Assembly (NCBI RefSeq): GCF_014203095.1
Contig: NZ_JACHIG010000001.1
Span: 1,240,001-1,304,000 of the forward strand
Direction of reading: 5' to 3'
DNA from: Prosthecobacter vanneervenii
GTDB taxonomy: Bacteria > Verrucomicrobiota > Verrucomicrobiia > Verrucomicrobiales > Verrucomicrobiaceae
Length of the DNA stretch: 64,000 bases
Below are positions 51,867 through 61,040 of the stretch, in pieces (positions within the stretch are counted from its first letter, which is position 1; each line of letters opens with the position of its first letter). Under the pieces are notes generated by a model. The model was not told the origin of the DNA, made no database searches, and saw nothing but the letters and a program-made list of their open reading frames with translations. Made by a program: the position numbers and the translations under genes.

Positions 51867-52703
51867 TCACTGCGGGCTGAGGAAGAAGGTACCTTTGCGG
51901 CGGCGGTGGGGCAGCATCTCGTCGGCCTGGGCCTGGAGCACGCACTGGAGTCCCAGGCGGATGGCGGCGTGGCGGTTTTCCACGCGCAGCTTGTGGAAGA
52001 TGCTTTCCGCATGGCCTTTCACGGTGTCGATGCGCACCTTCAGGATGGTGGCGATCTCGGGATTGCGCTTTCCTTCCACGATCCAGTAAAAGACCTCCAT
52101 CTCCCGGGGGCTGAGGCCCAGGCCGCTGAAGTGGCTGATGTGGGGCTCGCCAGCCTGGGTGCGGGCACGGCCGAGCGCACGCGCATTGCGCAGGTGCGGC
52201 AGCAGCAGGGTGAGCACGGAGCGGTCCTCCTCGGTGAAGTCCAGGCCTCGGCGCTGTACGCTGAGAAAGAGGCTGCCGCCGCCGGCCTCGTCGGCGCAGA
52301 GGGGGATGGCGCAGTGGTTGTCCAGCCCGGCCAGCTTGTAGGTGGTGGCGTAGATGTCGAGGTCGCGGAACTGGCGGCGGCTGTAGTAGTCCCGCAGAAA
52401 GAGCACGCTGCCGCCGCGCACGGAGAGGTCGGACTTCCAGAGGTCGTAGCGGTTCTTGACCTGCATGTAGTTCATGAGCACGTCGAGGGAGGGCGCGTTG
52501 TCGTCTGAGAAGACGATGTCAAAGGCGCCGGTGGCGTGCGCTTTGGAGTAGGTGATGAACTCCCCGGGGACGAGCGCCTTGACGGCGTCGATGGCGCGCA
52601 GGACGCAGCTCTCGGCGGTGAGGCCCTCGGCATAAAGGGCACGCAGAGCGGCGTCCAAGCGGCTCCAGGCGTGCGAGGAAAGAGGTGGGATGGGGGGATT
52701 CAA
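51867..52703 (-). CDS. LuxR-family transcriptional regulator
   Basis: 278 residues. Residues about 20-170 form a GAF/PAS-like sensor region of unknown ligand. The C-terminal LuxR helix-turn-helix spans about 197-250: LSPREMEVFYWIVEGKRNPE then IATILKVRIDTVKGHAESIF. There is no receiver domain, so it probably senses a small molecule or partner directly. It is divergent from the second PATR surface protein, 136 bp apart, and might control it. Confidence 0.87.
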   Translation of the reverse strand: MNPPIPPLSSHAWSRLDAALRALYAEGLTAESCVLRAIDAVKALVPGEFITYSKAHATGAFDIVFSDDNAPSLDVLMNYMQVKNRYDLWKSDLSVRGGSVLFLRDYYSRRQFRDLDIYATTYKLAGLDNHCAIPLCADEAGGGSLFLSVQRRGLDFTEEDRSVLTLLLPHLRNARALGRARTQAGEPHISHFSGLGLSPREMEVFYWIVEGKRNPEIATILKVRIDTVKGHAESIFHKLRVENRHAAIRLGLQCVLQAQADEMLPHRRRKGTFFLSPQ

Positions 52704-52839
52704 GGTGCGCGTGCTTTTCTCTTAGCAAACTCTGCCACGACTGGCAATGCGGCGATGCGGGCGAGGCCGGGAAAACACCCCACCAAAGGGGGGTTTAGCG
52801 CGGCATGGCGGCTCCTACTGTGGCGGAGATTCCCCACCT

Positions 52840-55800
52840 ATGCCCTGCCCTGCTCCTGCCTGCCGTCTGCCTTTGTCCCCTGCGCTGCATTTCATCCCGT
52901 GTTTGCTGCTGTGGCAGATCTGCCTGCTGAGCGGCGCTGCAGGAGCCGCAGACCTCTTTCCCTACGGCACGGCGGCGGGAGACACGGCCATGGGAAAGTC
53001 CGATGACGCCTCTGAACTCATCGCCTGGACCGGCCAGGGCCCGGGCGGCAGCAATCCGACCTTGAAAATCGCCAGCACGCGGAGCAGCAGCATCTACGTC
53101 AACAACAACGGCTGCCTGTCATTTGGCCAGGCCATCTCCAGCTATTCAGCCAGCCTCTTTCCCTATTCGTCCACGCCAATCATAGCCCCGCTGTGGTGCG
53201 ATGTGGATACACGCGGCGTGGGCGGCGGGACGGTGTGGTACCGCGTGGAGCAGGATGCGGCGGACCTGGCCCAGATCAGCACCCTGATCACCTCTCGTGT
53301 GCCAACGGCGGCGGGGTTTCAGGCCACGTTTGCCTTCATCGCCACGTGGGACCACGTGGGCTACTATGCCCAAAAGGTGGACAAGCTGAACACCTTCCAG
53401 GCGGTGGTCGTCACAAACGGCGTCACGTGCTACGCGCTGTTTCTCTATCCGGAGAATGGGGTCAACTGGCTGCTGGCAGATGCCACCGGCACCAGGTATC
53501 CTTGCATGGGGCTGGATGCCGGAAACAATGCGGCTTACTACAATCATCCGCTTTCCTGCACGGCGGGCCTCACCGCTCTGCCCACGCTGAGCAACACGAC
53601 TCCGGCCACCCCCGGCCTTTTCATCTACCGCATCGACGACAGCACCATCCCGGAAGTGCCTGCCGCCCCGACGACGGGCACGGTGACTGCAGACGCCAGT
53701 CTGACACGCTGGGTTGAGGGCACCGGCATTTGGACAGGCGATGCCACGGTATGGCGGAGTGGATTCAATGCCATCTTTAACAGTCCGGCGCGCAACCTGG
53801 CCATGACCGATATCGTGGCCAACAACCTGCAGCTCAATGGCTCCGGCTTTAGCCTCGGCGGCAACCTTCAGTTCAACGGGCTCCAGTTTGCCAGCCCCAC
53901 GGACGAAGTGGTCATCTCCAGCACTTCAGTCATGACTCCTCGTGCGCAAAATGCCATCACTCAAGGCAGGCTGACGTTTCGGGACAGCGCCACGCTGGTG
54001 GCCATAGGCACGGGCACGATCAATGGCGGCACGATCAACCTGCGCCACACGTCGCGCGTGGTCTCCTACTCCGCCGATGCCATCACCAGCCAGACGGCGC
54101 TGATTTTTGACAGCAGCTTTTCAGGCATCGGCGGCACGCTGGACCTGCGCGGCATCGGGGCCACGGTGGGCACGATCAATTCGGTGAGCACGGGCGGGCT
54201 GATCACCAACAGCGGCAGCGCGGTGGCGGCGCTGAATGTAGCGGGGGCAGGCAGCAGCGACTTCAGGGGGCAGATCGTGAACGGCACGGCGGCCAGTGCG
54301 CTGACCAAGAGCGGCGCGGGCATGCTGACGCTCTACGGCACCAACACCTACACCGGGCCCACCACCATCTCCGCCGGCACGCTGCGCCTGGCGGCGGCCC
54401 CTGCGCTGCCTGCAGCCAGTGTGGTGACGCTCTCCGCCGGGGCCACGCTGGACCTGGGCGGCTATGCCCACACCTTTCCCGCCAGCACCGGAGACGGCAC
54501 GCTGGCCATGGGTGCAGGCACGGCTACGTATAACTTAACGGCCGATGCCACGATGAACACGGTGCTCAGCGGCACGGGCGGCTTTGTCAAAACCGGCAGC
54601 GCTGTGCTGACGCTGAACGCCGCCACCAGCCACACCGGCCCGACGACGATCTCCGCCGGCACGCTGCGCCTGGGGGTGAATGATGCGCTGGCCACCTGCT
54701 CGGCGGTGTTTCTGAACGGTAATGCCACGCTGGATCTCAACGGCCATGACCAGACGGTGACGAATCTGGACTCGTACAACGCGGGCACCAGCCAGTTTGA
54801 CTCCGGCACGGTGGTGCTGGGCGGGGCACGGCTGAAGAACGTGGCGGCGGTGACGAACAACTGGGCGGGCAGCATCACCGGCACGGGCACCTTTGAAAAA
54901 AGCGGCCCCGAGCCCATGCACTGGCTGTGGGGCAGCAGCAGCTTCAGCGGCGCGCTGGTCATCACGCAGGGGGTGCTGTCCGCAGACGCGGTGAATGTGC
55001 TGAGCCCGAATGCGGGCGTGGCCGTGGCCAGTGGCGCCACGCTGTGGCTGGGCGGTGCCTCGCAGACGGTGGGTGCGCTCTCCGGCGCAGGCGCGGTGGC
55101 CATCGGCGCAGGCTGCACCTTTACCGTAGGCGCGGGAGATGCCTCGGGCGAATTCAGCGGCAGCCTCTCCGGCACAGGTGCGCTGGCCAAGACGGGCACC
55201 GGCACGCAGACACTCAGCGGCAGCAGCAGCTTTACCGGCTTCACTTACGTCCTGGGCGGCACGCTGGGCGTGACGGCAGGCGGCGCGCTCAGCACGCCGG
55301 AGGCGGACATCGTGGTGGCCAGCACGGGCAGCGGGAACTTCGTGCTGGCAGGCGGTGCGGTGACCGCCCGGTCGCTGATCCTGGGGCATGATGGCGGCAG
55401 CGCCAACGCCGTGCTGAATGGCGGCACGCTGACCACCGGAGAGATCGCGCGGTGGTCGGTGACCAGCGGCATCGTCTTCAATGGCGCCACGCTGCGGGCG
55501 CTGGCAGACAGCAGCGTGCTGCTGAATGGCTTTACCAGCGGCTCGGCGGAGATCCAGGCCGGGGGACTCATCATCGACACCAATGGCTTTACCGTGTCCA
55601 CCGTGGCGGAGCTGAGCGGCAGCGGCACGCTGACCAAGACGGGCGCGGGCAGCCTGAGCCTGGCGGGTGCCTTTGGCCACACTGGAAACACCGTGGTGGC
55701 GGCAGGCACGCTGAGCATCGGCTCCGCGCGCCTGGCAGACAGCGGTCAGGTCTCTGTCAGCGCCGGGGCGGTGCTGCACCTGGCTTTTTCCGGCACGGAC

Positions 55801-56301
55801 ACCGTGCGCGCGCTGACGCTGGCGGGTGTGCAGCACCTGAGCGGCACGTGGGGCGGCATCGGCTCCGGCGCGCAGCATGAGACCGCCCTCATCACCGGCC
55901 CCGGCCTGCTGGTGGTGGTGAATGAGGTGATCTCCTGGATGAGCGACAACGGCCTCAGCGCCTCCACCCTGGCGGCGGATGACGATGGCGATGGCCTGCC
56001 CAATGCGCTGGAGTACTGCCTGGGCACCTCCCCCACGCAGCGCAGCACCGCCACCACCGGCACGACGCTGCAGGGCAGTGTGCTGAAGTTTGCCTACCCA
56101 CGCCGCAAGGGCTTCAGCCTCGTGACCTCCGTGGTGGAATGGAGCGACGACCTGAGCACCTGGAGCAGCGCTGGTGTGGGCGCACCCGCCGTGGTGGCCG
56201 ATCTAGGCACGACCGAGAGCGTGAGCGTGGACATCGCCGTGCCCGAGAGCACACGCCGCCGCTTTGTGCGCCTGCGAGTGGTGGTGCCCGCAAGCCCGTG
56301 A
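52840..56301 (+). CDS. PATR-repeat surface protein with N-terminal nidogen-like (NIDO) domain
   Basis: 1153 residues from the ATG at 52840, which places a signal peptide (HFIPCLLLWQICLLSGAAGA) correctly; an earlier ATG at 52747 is GC-rich non-coding-like. Domains: NIDO-like (about 35-265, SSIYVNNNGCLSFG, IIAPLWCDVDTR, TFQAVVVTNGVTCYALFLY); PATR repeats (about 350-1000, ALTKSGAGMLTLYGTNTYTG, GTLRLAAAPALPA); a calcium-type DDDGDGLPNALEYCLGT stretch (about 1047); a C-terminal beta domain. Unlike the first PATR protein it has no PEP-CTERM tail and no pseudopilin cassette. Likely secreted adhesin or matrix protein. Confidence 0.85.
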   Translation: MPCPAPACRLPLSPALHFIPCLLLWQICLLSGAAGAADLFPYGTAAGDTAMGKSDDASELIAWTGQGPGGSNPTLKIASTRSSSIYVNNNGCLSFGQAISSYSASLFPYSSTPIIAPLWCDVDTRGVGGGTVWYRVEQDAADLAQISTLITSRVPTAAGFQATFAFIATWDHVGYYAQKVDKLNTFQAVVVTNGVTCYALFLYPENGVNWLLADATGTRYPCMGLDAGNNAAYYNHPLSCTAGLTALPTLSNTTPATPGLFIYRIDDSTIPEVPAAPTTGTVTADASLTRWVEGTGIWTGDATVWRSGFNAIFNSPARNLAMTDIVANNLQLNGSGFSLGGNLQFNGLQFASPTDEVVISSTSVMTPRAQNAITQGRLTFRDSATLVAIGTGTINGGTINLRHTSRVVSYSADAITSQTALIFDSSFSGIGGTLDLRGIGATVGTINSVSTGGLITNSGSAVAALNVAGAGSSDFRGQIVNGTAASALTKSGAGMLTLYGTNTYTGPTTISAGTLRLAAAPALPAASVVTLSAGATLDLGGYAHTFPASTGDGTLAMGAGTATYNLTADATMNTVLSGTGGFVKTGSAVLTLNAATSHTGPTTISAGTLRLGVNDALATCSAVFLNGNATLDLNGHDQTVTNLDSYNAGTSQFDSGTVVLGGARLKNVAAVTNNWAGSITGTGTFEKSGPEPMHWLWGSSSFSGALVITQGVLSADAVNVLSPNAGVAVASGATLWLGGASQTVGALSGAGAVAIGAGCTFTVGAGDASGEFSGSLSGTGALAKTGTGTQTLSGSSSFTGFTYVLGGTLGVTAGGALSTPEADIVVASTGSGNFVLAGGAVTARSLILGHDGGSANAVLNGGTLTTGEIARWSVTSGIVFNGATLRALADSSVLLNGFTSGSAEIQAGGLIIDTNGFTVSTVAELSGSGTLTKTGAGSLSLAGAFGHTGNTVVAAGTLSIGSARLADSGQVSVSAGAVLHLAFSGTDTVRALTLAGVQHLSGTWGGIGSGAQHETALITGPGLLVVVNEVISWMSDNGLSASTLAADDDGDGLPNALEYCLGTSPTQRSTATTGTTLQGSVLKFAYPRRKGFSLVTSVVEWSDDLSTWSSAGVGAPAVVADLGTTESVSVDIAVPESTRRRFVRLRVVVPASP

Positions 56302-56459
56302 GGCCGAAGAGACTTCCGCAAGGCCATCAAGGGCGTGCAGCGCAGGCTCAGCCACCTGCCCAACGAGGCGGTGGAAGGGCAGCACGACGACCGATGCTCG
56401 GAGAGGTTTCACACAGCCGCTGAAGTCCGCGCTGCTTTCCGGAGGCTTCGGCAAACACA

Positions 56460-56490
56460 CCCCACGTGCGGGGATCAAGATGATCCGCCC
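56460..56490. repeat. GATC-centred repeat, family 3
   Basis: GCGGGGATCAAGATGATCCG at about 56468-56487, like 34259 and 39630, between two convergent genes. Confidence 0.55.
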
Positions 56491-56538
56491 GTCTTCCAGC
56501 GCTTCACCCGCCCACGGGCTCACGCCGCGCCACCTCCC

Positions 56539-58323
56539 TCATGCCGTTTTTAAAAAACCTGTATCCGCATCGCCCTCAAAGGCCAGTGCGGCCATCTCGC
56601 GGTAATATGGGCAGGTTTGCAGCAGCTCCTCATGTCGGCCATGCGCCAGGATGCGCCCGTGATGCAGCACGTAGATCACATCCGCAGACACGATGGTGCT
56701 CAGCCGATGGGCGATCACGAGGCTGGTGCGGTTGGCGCGCAGGCGTGCCAGCGCGTCCTGGATCAGGCGCTCCGACTTCACATCCACGGCGGAGGTGGCC
56801 TCGTCCAGCAGCAGGATGGGCGCGTCTTTGAGAAAGGCGCGTGCCAGAGCCAGGCGCTGGCGCTCGCCGCCGCTCAGCAGTACGCCGCGCTCTCCCACCT
56901 CGGCATCCAGCCCCTCGGGCAGCCGCTGCACAAAGTCCGCCGCACTCGCCTCCCGCAGCGCATGCCACAGAGCGTCATCGTCCGCGTCCGGCCTGCCCAG
57001 CAGCAGATTCTCCCGCACCGTGCCCGCAAATAGAAACGCCTCCTGCGTCACATATGCCAGCGCCTGCCGCAACGTGCGCTTGCTCATCTTTTCCAAAGGC
57101 TGTCCGTCCAGCCAAATGCGGCCGCTCTGCGGATCGTAAAAACGCGCCAGCAGCTGGAAGACCGTGCTCTTTCCCGATCCCGTGGCCCCCACGATGGCCA
57201 CCGTCTGGTGCCGCGCCGCGTGCAGCGAGATGCCATGCAGCACCGGCTTGTCCGCACGGTAGCTGAAGCTCACGTTTTCAAACGAGATCTCTCCACGGAT
57301 GGCCGCAGGCTCCGGCGCGGCGCCTGCATCCAGATCCTCCTCCTGCTCGTCCTCCAGAATGGCAAAGACGCGCTTGGCCGCAGCCAGTCCGCTGAGCAGC
57401 GTCTGGTTCACCCCATGCAGGCGGGAGATGGGCTCATACAGAAAGCCGACGAGCAGCAGAAACTCCATCAGCCGCCCCGCTGTCATGGCCCCCTGCACGC
57501 ACCACCACGAGCCCGCCATCAGCAGCAGCACCAGGCCGGCGTTTCCCAGCAGCGTCATGGATGGCGCATAAAAAGCCCACGCCGCCATCAGCCGCGTCTG
57601 CCGCTCCTGCAGCCGCTGGCTGGCCGCCAGAAACTTCCACTGCCGCATCTCCTCCGCCGTGTAGCTCTTGATCTGGCGGATGCCCGTGATCGTGTCGTGC
57701 AGCGTGGCATTCAGCGCGCTCGTGGCCTCCCGCGCCGCCGTGGCACGCGGAGACACCCAGCGCGAGTAGATCCACCCGCCCGCCGCGATGAACGGCGTGG
57801 GCGCCAGCACCAGCAGCGCCAGCTTCATGTCCGCCACCAGCATGACGATGGCCGTGACCACGATCTGCAGCAGGGCGGTGCTGCCCTGCTCGATGCCCTC
57901 CAAAATGACGCGCTGTGTGGCAGGCACATCATCGGCCAGCTTGGTCAGGATGTCTCCCGTGCTCTGATGGTCAAACCACCCCAGCGGCAGCCGCGCCATC
58001 TTGCGGTGCAGCCGCCCGCGCAGGTCGGTGATCATGCGCTGCTCAAAGGTGCAGTTCACCCGCGTGCGCACATAGAAGAGCCCCTCCCGCAGCGCAAAAG
58101 CCAGCAGCGCCAGCCCGCCCGCGCGCCAGATCAGATCGCCGCGCCGCTGGGGGATGATCTCATCCACAAACCAGCGCACCACCCCTGGAAACACATAGAT
58201 CAGCCCCGTGCCCCCCACCGCCAGCGCCAGCTGCAGCAGCGCGATCCGCCAGTGCCCCCGCGCAAACCCCAGCAGCCGCCGCAGGGCGCTGGTGTTGGTC
58301 ATTGGCTCGGGCGCGGAAGTCAT
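56539..58323 (-). CDS. ABC exporter, fused permease and ATPase (MsbA/lipid A-like type)
   Basis: 594 residues from the ATG at 58323; the decayed copies at 37837 and 39169 start seven residues before the shared MTN in the same way, supporting this start over an earlier ATG at 58554. The permease half (about 1-320) has six membrane segments. The ATPase half shows Walker A GATGSGKST (379-387), Q-loop Gln427, signature LSGGERQRL (483-491), Walker B ILLLDEA (503-509) and an IAHRLST H-loop. It functions as a homo- or heterodimer in the inner membrane; substrates of relatives are lipids, peptides or drugs. No partner half-transporter is adjacent. Confidence 0.92.
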   Translation of the reverse strand: MTSAPEPMTNTSALRRLLGFARGHWRIALLQLALAVGGTGLIYVFPGVVRWFVDEIIPQRRGDLIWRAGGLALLAFALREGLFYVRTRVNCTFEQRMITDLRGRLHRKMARLPLGWFDHQSTGDILTKLADDVPATQRVILEGIEQGSTALLQIVVTAIVMLVADMKLALLVLAPTPFIAAGGWIYSRWVSPRATAAREATSALNATLHDTITGIRQIKSYTAEEMRQWKFLAASQRLQERQTRLMAAWAFYAPSMTLLGNAGLVLLLMAGSWWCVQGAMTAGRLMEFLLLVGFLYEPISRLHGVNQTLLSGLAAAKRVFAILEDEQEEDLDAGAAPEPAAIRGEISFENVSFSYRADKPVLHGISLHAARHQTVAIVGATGSGKSTVFQLLARFYDPQSGRIWLDGQPLEKMSKRTLRQALAYVTQEAFLFAGTVRENLLLGRPDADDDALWHALREASAADFVQRLPEGLDAEVGERGVLLSGGERQRLALARAFLKDAPILLLDEATSAVDVKSERLIQDALARLRANRTSLVIAHRLSTIVSADVIYVLHHGRILAHGRHEELLQTCPYYREMAALAFEGDADTGFLKTA

Positions 58324-58586
58324 GGCATCGAGACATTCTATAGCATATGGCCAAACAGATTTCCGAAAAGGATACGTGGAGACACCCGGCGGAGGCTTGA
58401 GGACAAGCATCCCCACCTCTCGCGCCAGGCGCGCGCATGCCCAGCGCAGGCAGGGCTGGCTGCCCTGAGGCAGCTTCGTTTTCACACAGCCTTTCAAGTG
58501 CGCACCGCCCGGCCTTGGATGGCGGTGGCGGGTTGCGGTGTCCAGGGGGGGCATCCCCCCGGCCGATGATACCAGATCCTAGCAGC

Positions 58587-59207
58587 TTAGGCAGCCAGGG
58601 GCTGCACCTGACGCAGGGGGATGCGCTGCTGGTGGCGGAGGGAGGCTTCGGTATTGTAGGCGGCCAGGAGCAGGAGGCTGAAGCCGAGATCGCTCACGAG
58701 GGAGTTGATGAGGAAGCTCCAGGTGGGGGCGTAGCCGGGCTCTCCGGTGGTCAGGGCCTGCAGCAGACCGGAGAGGGTCTTGGCATAGGCGGGGGCGCTG
58801 ATCCAGGAAATGGTGTTGGTGACGAGGTAGAAGGCGATGGTGCAGCCCGCGACGCCGAGAAGGCTGCCCACGAGGCTGAGCTGTCCGCGCCAGCGTCCGG
58901 CCAGCCAGGAAGCGAGCGCAAAGCATGGATAGACCGAGAGAGCCTCCCAGTGCAGCACGGAGGCGGGGCCGGTGGCGGCGGCATCGATGCCCACCAGCAT
59001 CAGCGGGATGAGCAGGAAGGTGACGCGACGCGGAAAGACGAGCGTGCCGGTGAAGGCCAGCGCCATCCAGGGGGTGAAGTTTTCCAGCGCTTCAGTGGTG
59101 ATGAAACCTTTCAGCCGGGCCCAGCGATAGACGGCGGCAGCGGCGATGAGGAGCAGCGGCAGCAGCAGGGCGCGTGTGGAGGCAGGACGGGAATCGGGGG
59201 AAGTCAT
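58587..59207 (-). CDS. DUF6580 family membrane protein
   Basis: 206 residues from the ATG at 59207 with about five membrane segments. Family signatures: ENFTPWMALAFTGTLVF, TNTISWISAPAYAKTLSGLL then QALTTGEPGYAPTWSFLINS, matching DUF6580, an integral membrane family resembling ECF-transporter S components. The substrate, if any, is unknown. It stands alone between the ABC exporter and a glutaredoxin, both also on the minus strand but well separated. Confidence 0.8.
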   Translation of the reverse strand: MTSPDSRPASTRALLLPLLLIAAAAVYRWARLKGFITTEALENFTPWMALAFTGTLVFPRRVTFLLIPLMLVGIDAAATGPASVLHWEALSVYPCFALASWLAGRWRGQLSLVGSLLGVAGCTIAFYLVTNTISWISAPAYAKTLSGLLQALTTGEPGYAPTWSFLINSLVSDLGFSLLLLAAYNTEASLRHQQRIPLRQVQPLAA

Positions 59208-59572
59208 GGCGGGCCGAAGATGCAGGTGTTTGGGAGTATGGAAAGGATGAATTGTGACTGATGCGCTACGAATCACGCAGAGTGCGCGGTGGGGTAAACT
59301 TTGGCAATTCATCGCACCCAGCAAGGCATCCAGGCCTGTCAGCTCTCGAAGTCCGTGAGCCCCTTTGCAAGTGATGATGGTTTGAGGCGTGCCTGCACCC
59401 GGGGGCATGGCGGCTGTGCCAGGCCCCGCACACGGAGTGTGCGGACCACGCCGCGCTGGGTGGACATGCTGCGCTGGGTGGTCTGTAAGCGCCACGAGAT
59501 GGGCTGAAAAGCGCCGGGCTGGCACGCCACGGGCACGCTCGCCCCCCTTCCCCGCAAGGATGGGGGCCGGGC
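59208..59572. other. Intergenic region upstream of the DUF6580 gene
   Basis: About 365 bp with no gene. It contains a single family 2-like end (CGCACACGGAGTGTGCGGAC, about 59431-59450) next to ACCACGCCGCGCTGGGTGG. Confidence 0.55.
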
Positions 59573-59818
59573 TCAGGCGAGGCCTTTTTTGCGCAGGAAG
59601 GGCACGAGCTCGTCCACGCCAAAGTCGGCCAGCACCTCGCCGTCCCAGTCCATGGTGGGGGCTTTGCTCTGGCCGCTGAGGTCGATCATGGCCTGCATGG
59701 CTTCGCGGTTGCCGGTGACGGTGATGGCTTGATAATCAATGCGTCGGGCATCGAGATATTCGGTGACTTCCTCGCACCAGGGGCAGCCGGTTTTGATGTA
59801 GATGGTAGGTTTGACCAT
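59573..59818 (-). CDS. Glutaredoxin
   Basis: 81 residues, the size of a minimal glutaredoxin. The active site is GCPWC (11-15) instead of the commonest CPYC; KAPTMDWDGEVLADFGVDEL contains the cis-proline Thr-Pro-like loop (APT) and the GSH-binding end. It reduces disulfides with glutathione or an alternative thiol in the cytosol. Monocistronic by spacing. Confidence 0.88.
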   Translation of the reverse strand: MVKPTIYIKTGCPWCEEVTEYLDARRIDYQAITVTGNREAMQAMIDLSGQSKAPTMDWDGEVLADFGVDELVPFLRKKGLA

Positions 59819-60277
59819 GATGAAATGATGGTACGGGATACGGCGAAGGGCAAGCCGGGGGTGCGTGATTCGCGGTTGACCACCCCCCTGCCCCGATTAA
59901 CATCAGCGCGCTGTTTTCAGGGCCACTCAACCAGTGCTCCGAAGCCATCCCCTCCGAACCTCTTTCCCCGATGCGCCTCTTCAGACCCATGAATGCGCTG
60001 CAGGAAACGTTCCAGCGGATGGAAGGTACGAAAGGCAGTCCCGGTGCGCCGCAGGTGTGTGTGCGTGCGGGGACGAATTTTGAGCCGGCAGGACCGCCCG
60101 CGCGGTCCGGCTTTGAAAACCGCAGCAGCCCGTGGTGGTGCTGTGGCAGGCCGCTTGTGCGGTCCGCCGCGTGCCGCGGTGCCGTGGACGAGGCTAGCCG
60201 CACGTCCCCCGCCCGCCGCCCCCTCAGCACCCCGGCCCTGCCTGACAACGCAACCCACCCCTACGTAATACTGAAAC
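59819..60277. other. Divergent promoter/5' leader between glutaredoxin and RRM genes
   Basis: About 460 bp. A plus-strand frame from 59971 runs into the RRM gene in another frame, but its composition (Cys, Arg, Pro-rich after the first 20 residues) does not look like a protein. It may be the long leader of the RRM gene; leaders of cold-induced RNA-binding genes are often long. Nothing firm. Confidence 0.4.
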
Positions 60278-60904
60278 ATGTCCGACTACCCGAACCGCAA
60301 TGGCGGAGGAAATCGCCGCCGCAGCCGCAACCGCTCCCGTGGTCCCCGCCCTGAAGGCCCCCGCCCCGCCCGTGGCGACAGCCGCAGCGCCCCGCCCTCC
60401 CTCTTCCAGAAGATCCTGAGCTTCTTTGGCCTGGGCTCCAAGCCGAAGAGCCGCCCGCAGTCCAGCGAGCGCAGCCCTGCCTCCGCCTCCTCCGCCCCGC
60501 GCTCCACCAATGACAATCCCCGCCCGCAGCGCGAGCCGCGTGAACCCCGGGAGCCCCGCCAGCGCCGCGAGCCCCCCGCTCCGGTGAATCCGGCCGACAT
60601 CACCACCGAGCGCCTCTATGTGGGCAATCTCTCCTACGACGCCACTGAGAGCGATCTCTTTGAGCTCTTCAACGGCGTGGGCGCCGTGAAGAACGCCGAA
60701 GTGGTGGTGAACAGCCGCACCCAGCGCTCCAAGGGCTTTGCCTTTGTGACGATGGGCACCGTGGACGAAGCCCGCCGCGCCGTGCAGGAACTCAGCGGCA
60801 AGGACTTCATGGGCCGCCCGCTGCAGCTCAGCGGCGCCAAGCCCAACACCCGTGGCGACGAGTCCTCCTCCTCCGCCCCGGCTGAAGAAGCCCAGGCCGC
60901 CTAA
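60278..60904 (+). CDS. RRM-domain RNA-binding protein with long basic disordered N-terminus
   Basis: 208 residues. Residues 1-105 are Arg/Pro/Ser-rich, with repeated EPREPRQRREP-like stretches, plus a short amphipathic piece (SLFQKILSFFGLGSK). The RRM spans about 112-190: RNP2 LYVGNL, RNP1 KGFAFVTM. The usual bacterial single-RRM proteins (Rbp) are only about 80-120 residues with a C-terminal tail; this long N-terminal extension is unusual. It binds RNA, probably as a chaperone. A strong terminator follows. Confidence 0.9.
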   Translation: MSDYPNRNGGGNRRRSRNRSRGPRPEGPRPARGDSRSAPPSLFQKILSFFGLGSKPKSRPQSSERSPASASSAPRSTNDNPRPQREPREPREPRQRREPPAPVNPADITTERLYVGNLSYDATESDLFELFNGVGAVKNAEVVVNSRTQRSKGFAFVTMGTVDEARRAVQELSGKDFMGRPLQLSGAKPNTRGDESSSSAPAEEAQAA

Positions 60905-60957
60905 GACCGGCTGAGAAGGCTGCAAGCCAGACTCAGACCCGACCGACAAACATTCAC

Positions 60958-60996
60958 GCCCGCAGGTTCTCGCATGAGCCTGCGGGCTTTTTGTTT
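60958..60996 (+). terminator. Rho-independent terminator of the RRM gene
   Basis: GCCCGCAGG (60958-60966) pairs perfectly with CCTGCGGGC (60979-60987), followed by TTTTTGTTT. Confidence 0.93.
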
Positions 60997-61040
60997 GAGG
61001 GACGGATGGGGGTAAGGACGGGGATAGGGAGAAAGGCGCG

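Noticed and set aside
59971-60354. Plus-strand frame of 127 codons before the RRM gene
   Set aside because: It overlaps the RRM start in another frame and its sequence is Cys/Arg/Pro-rich without pattern; more likely leader RNA.
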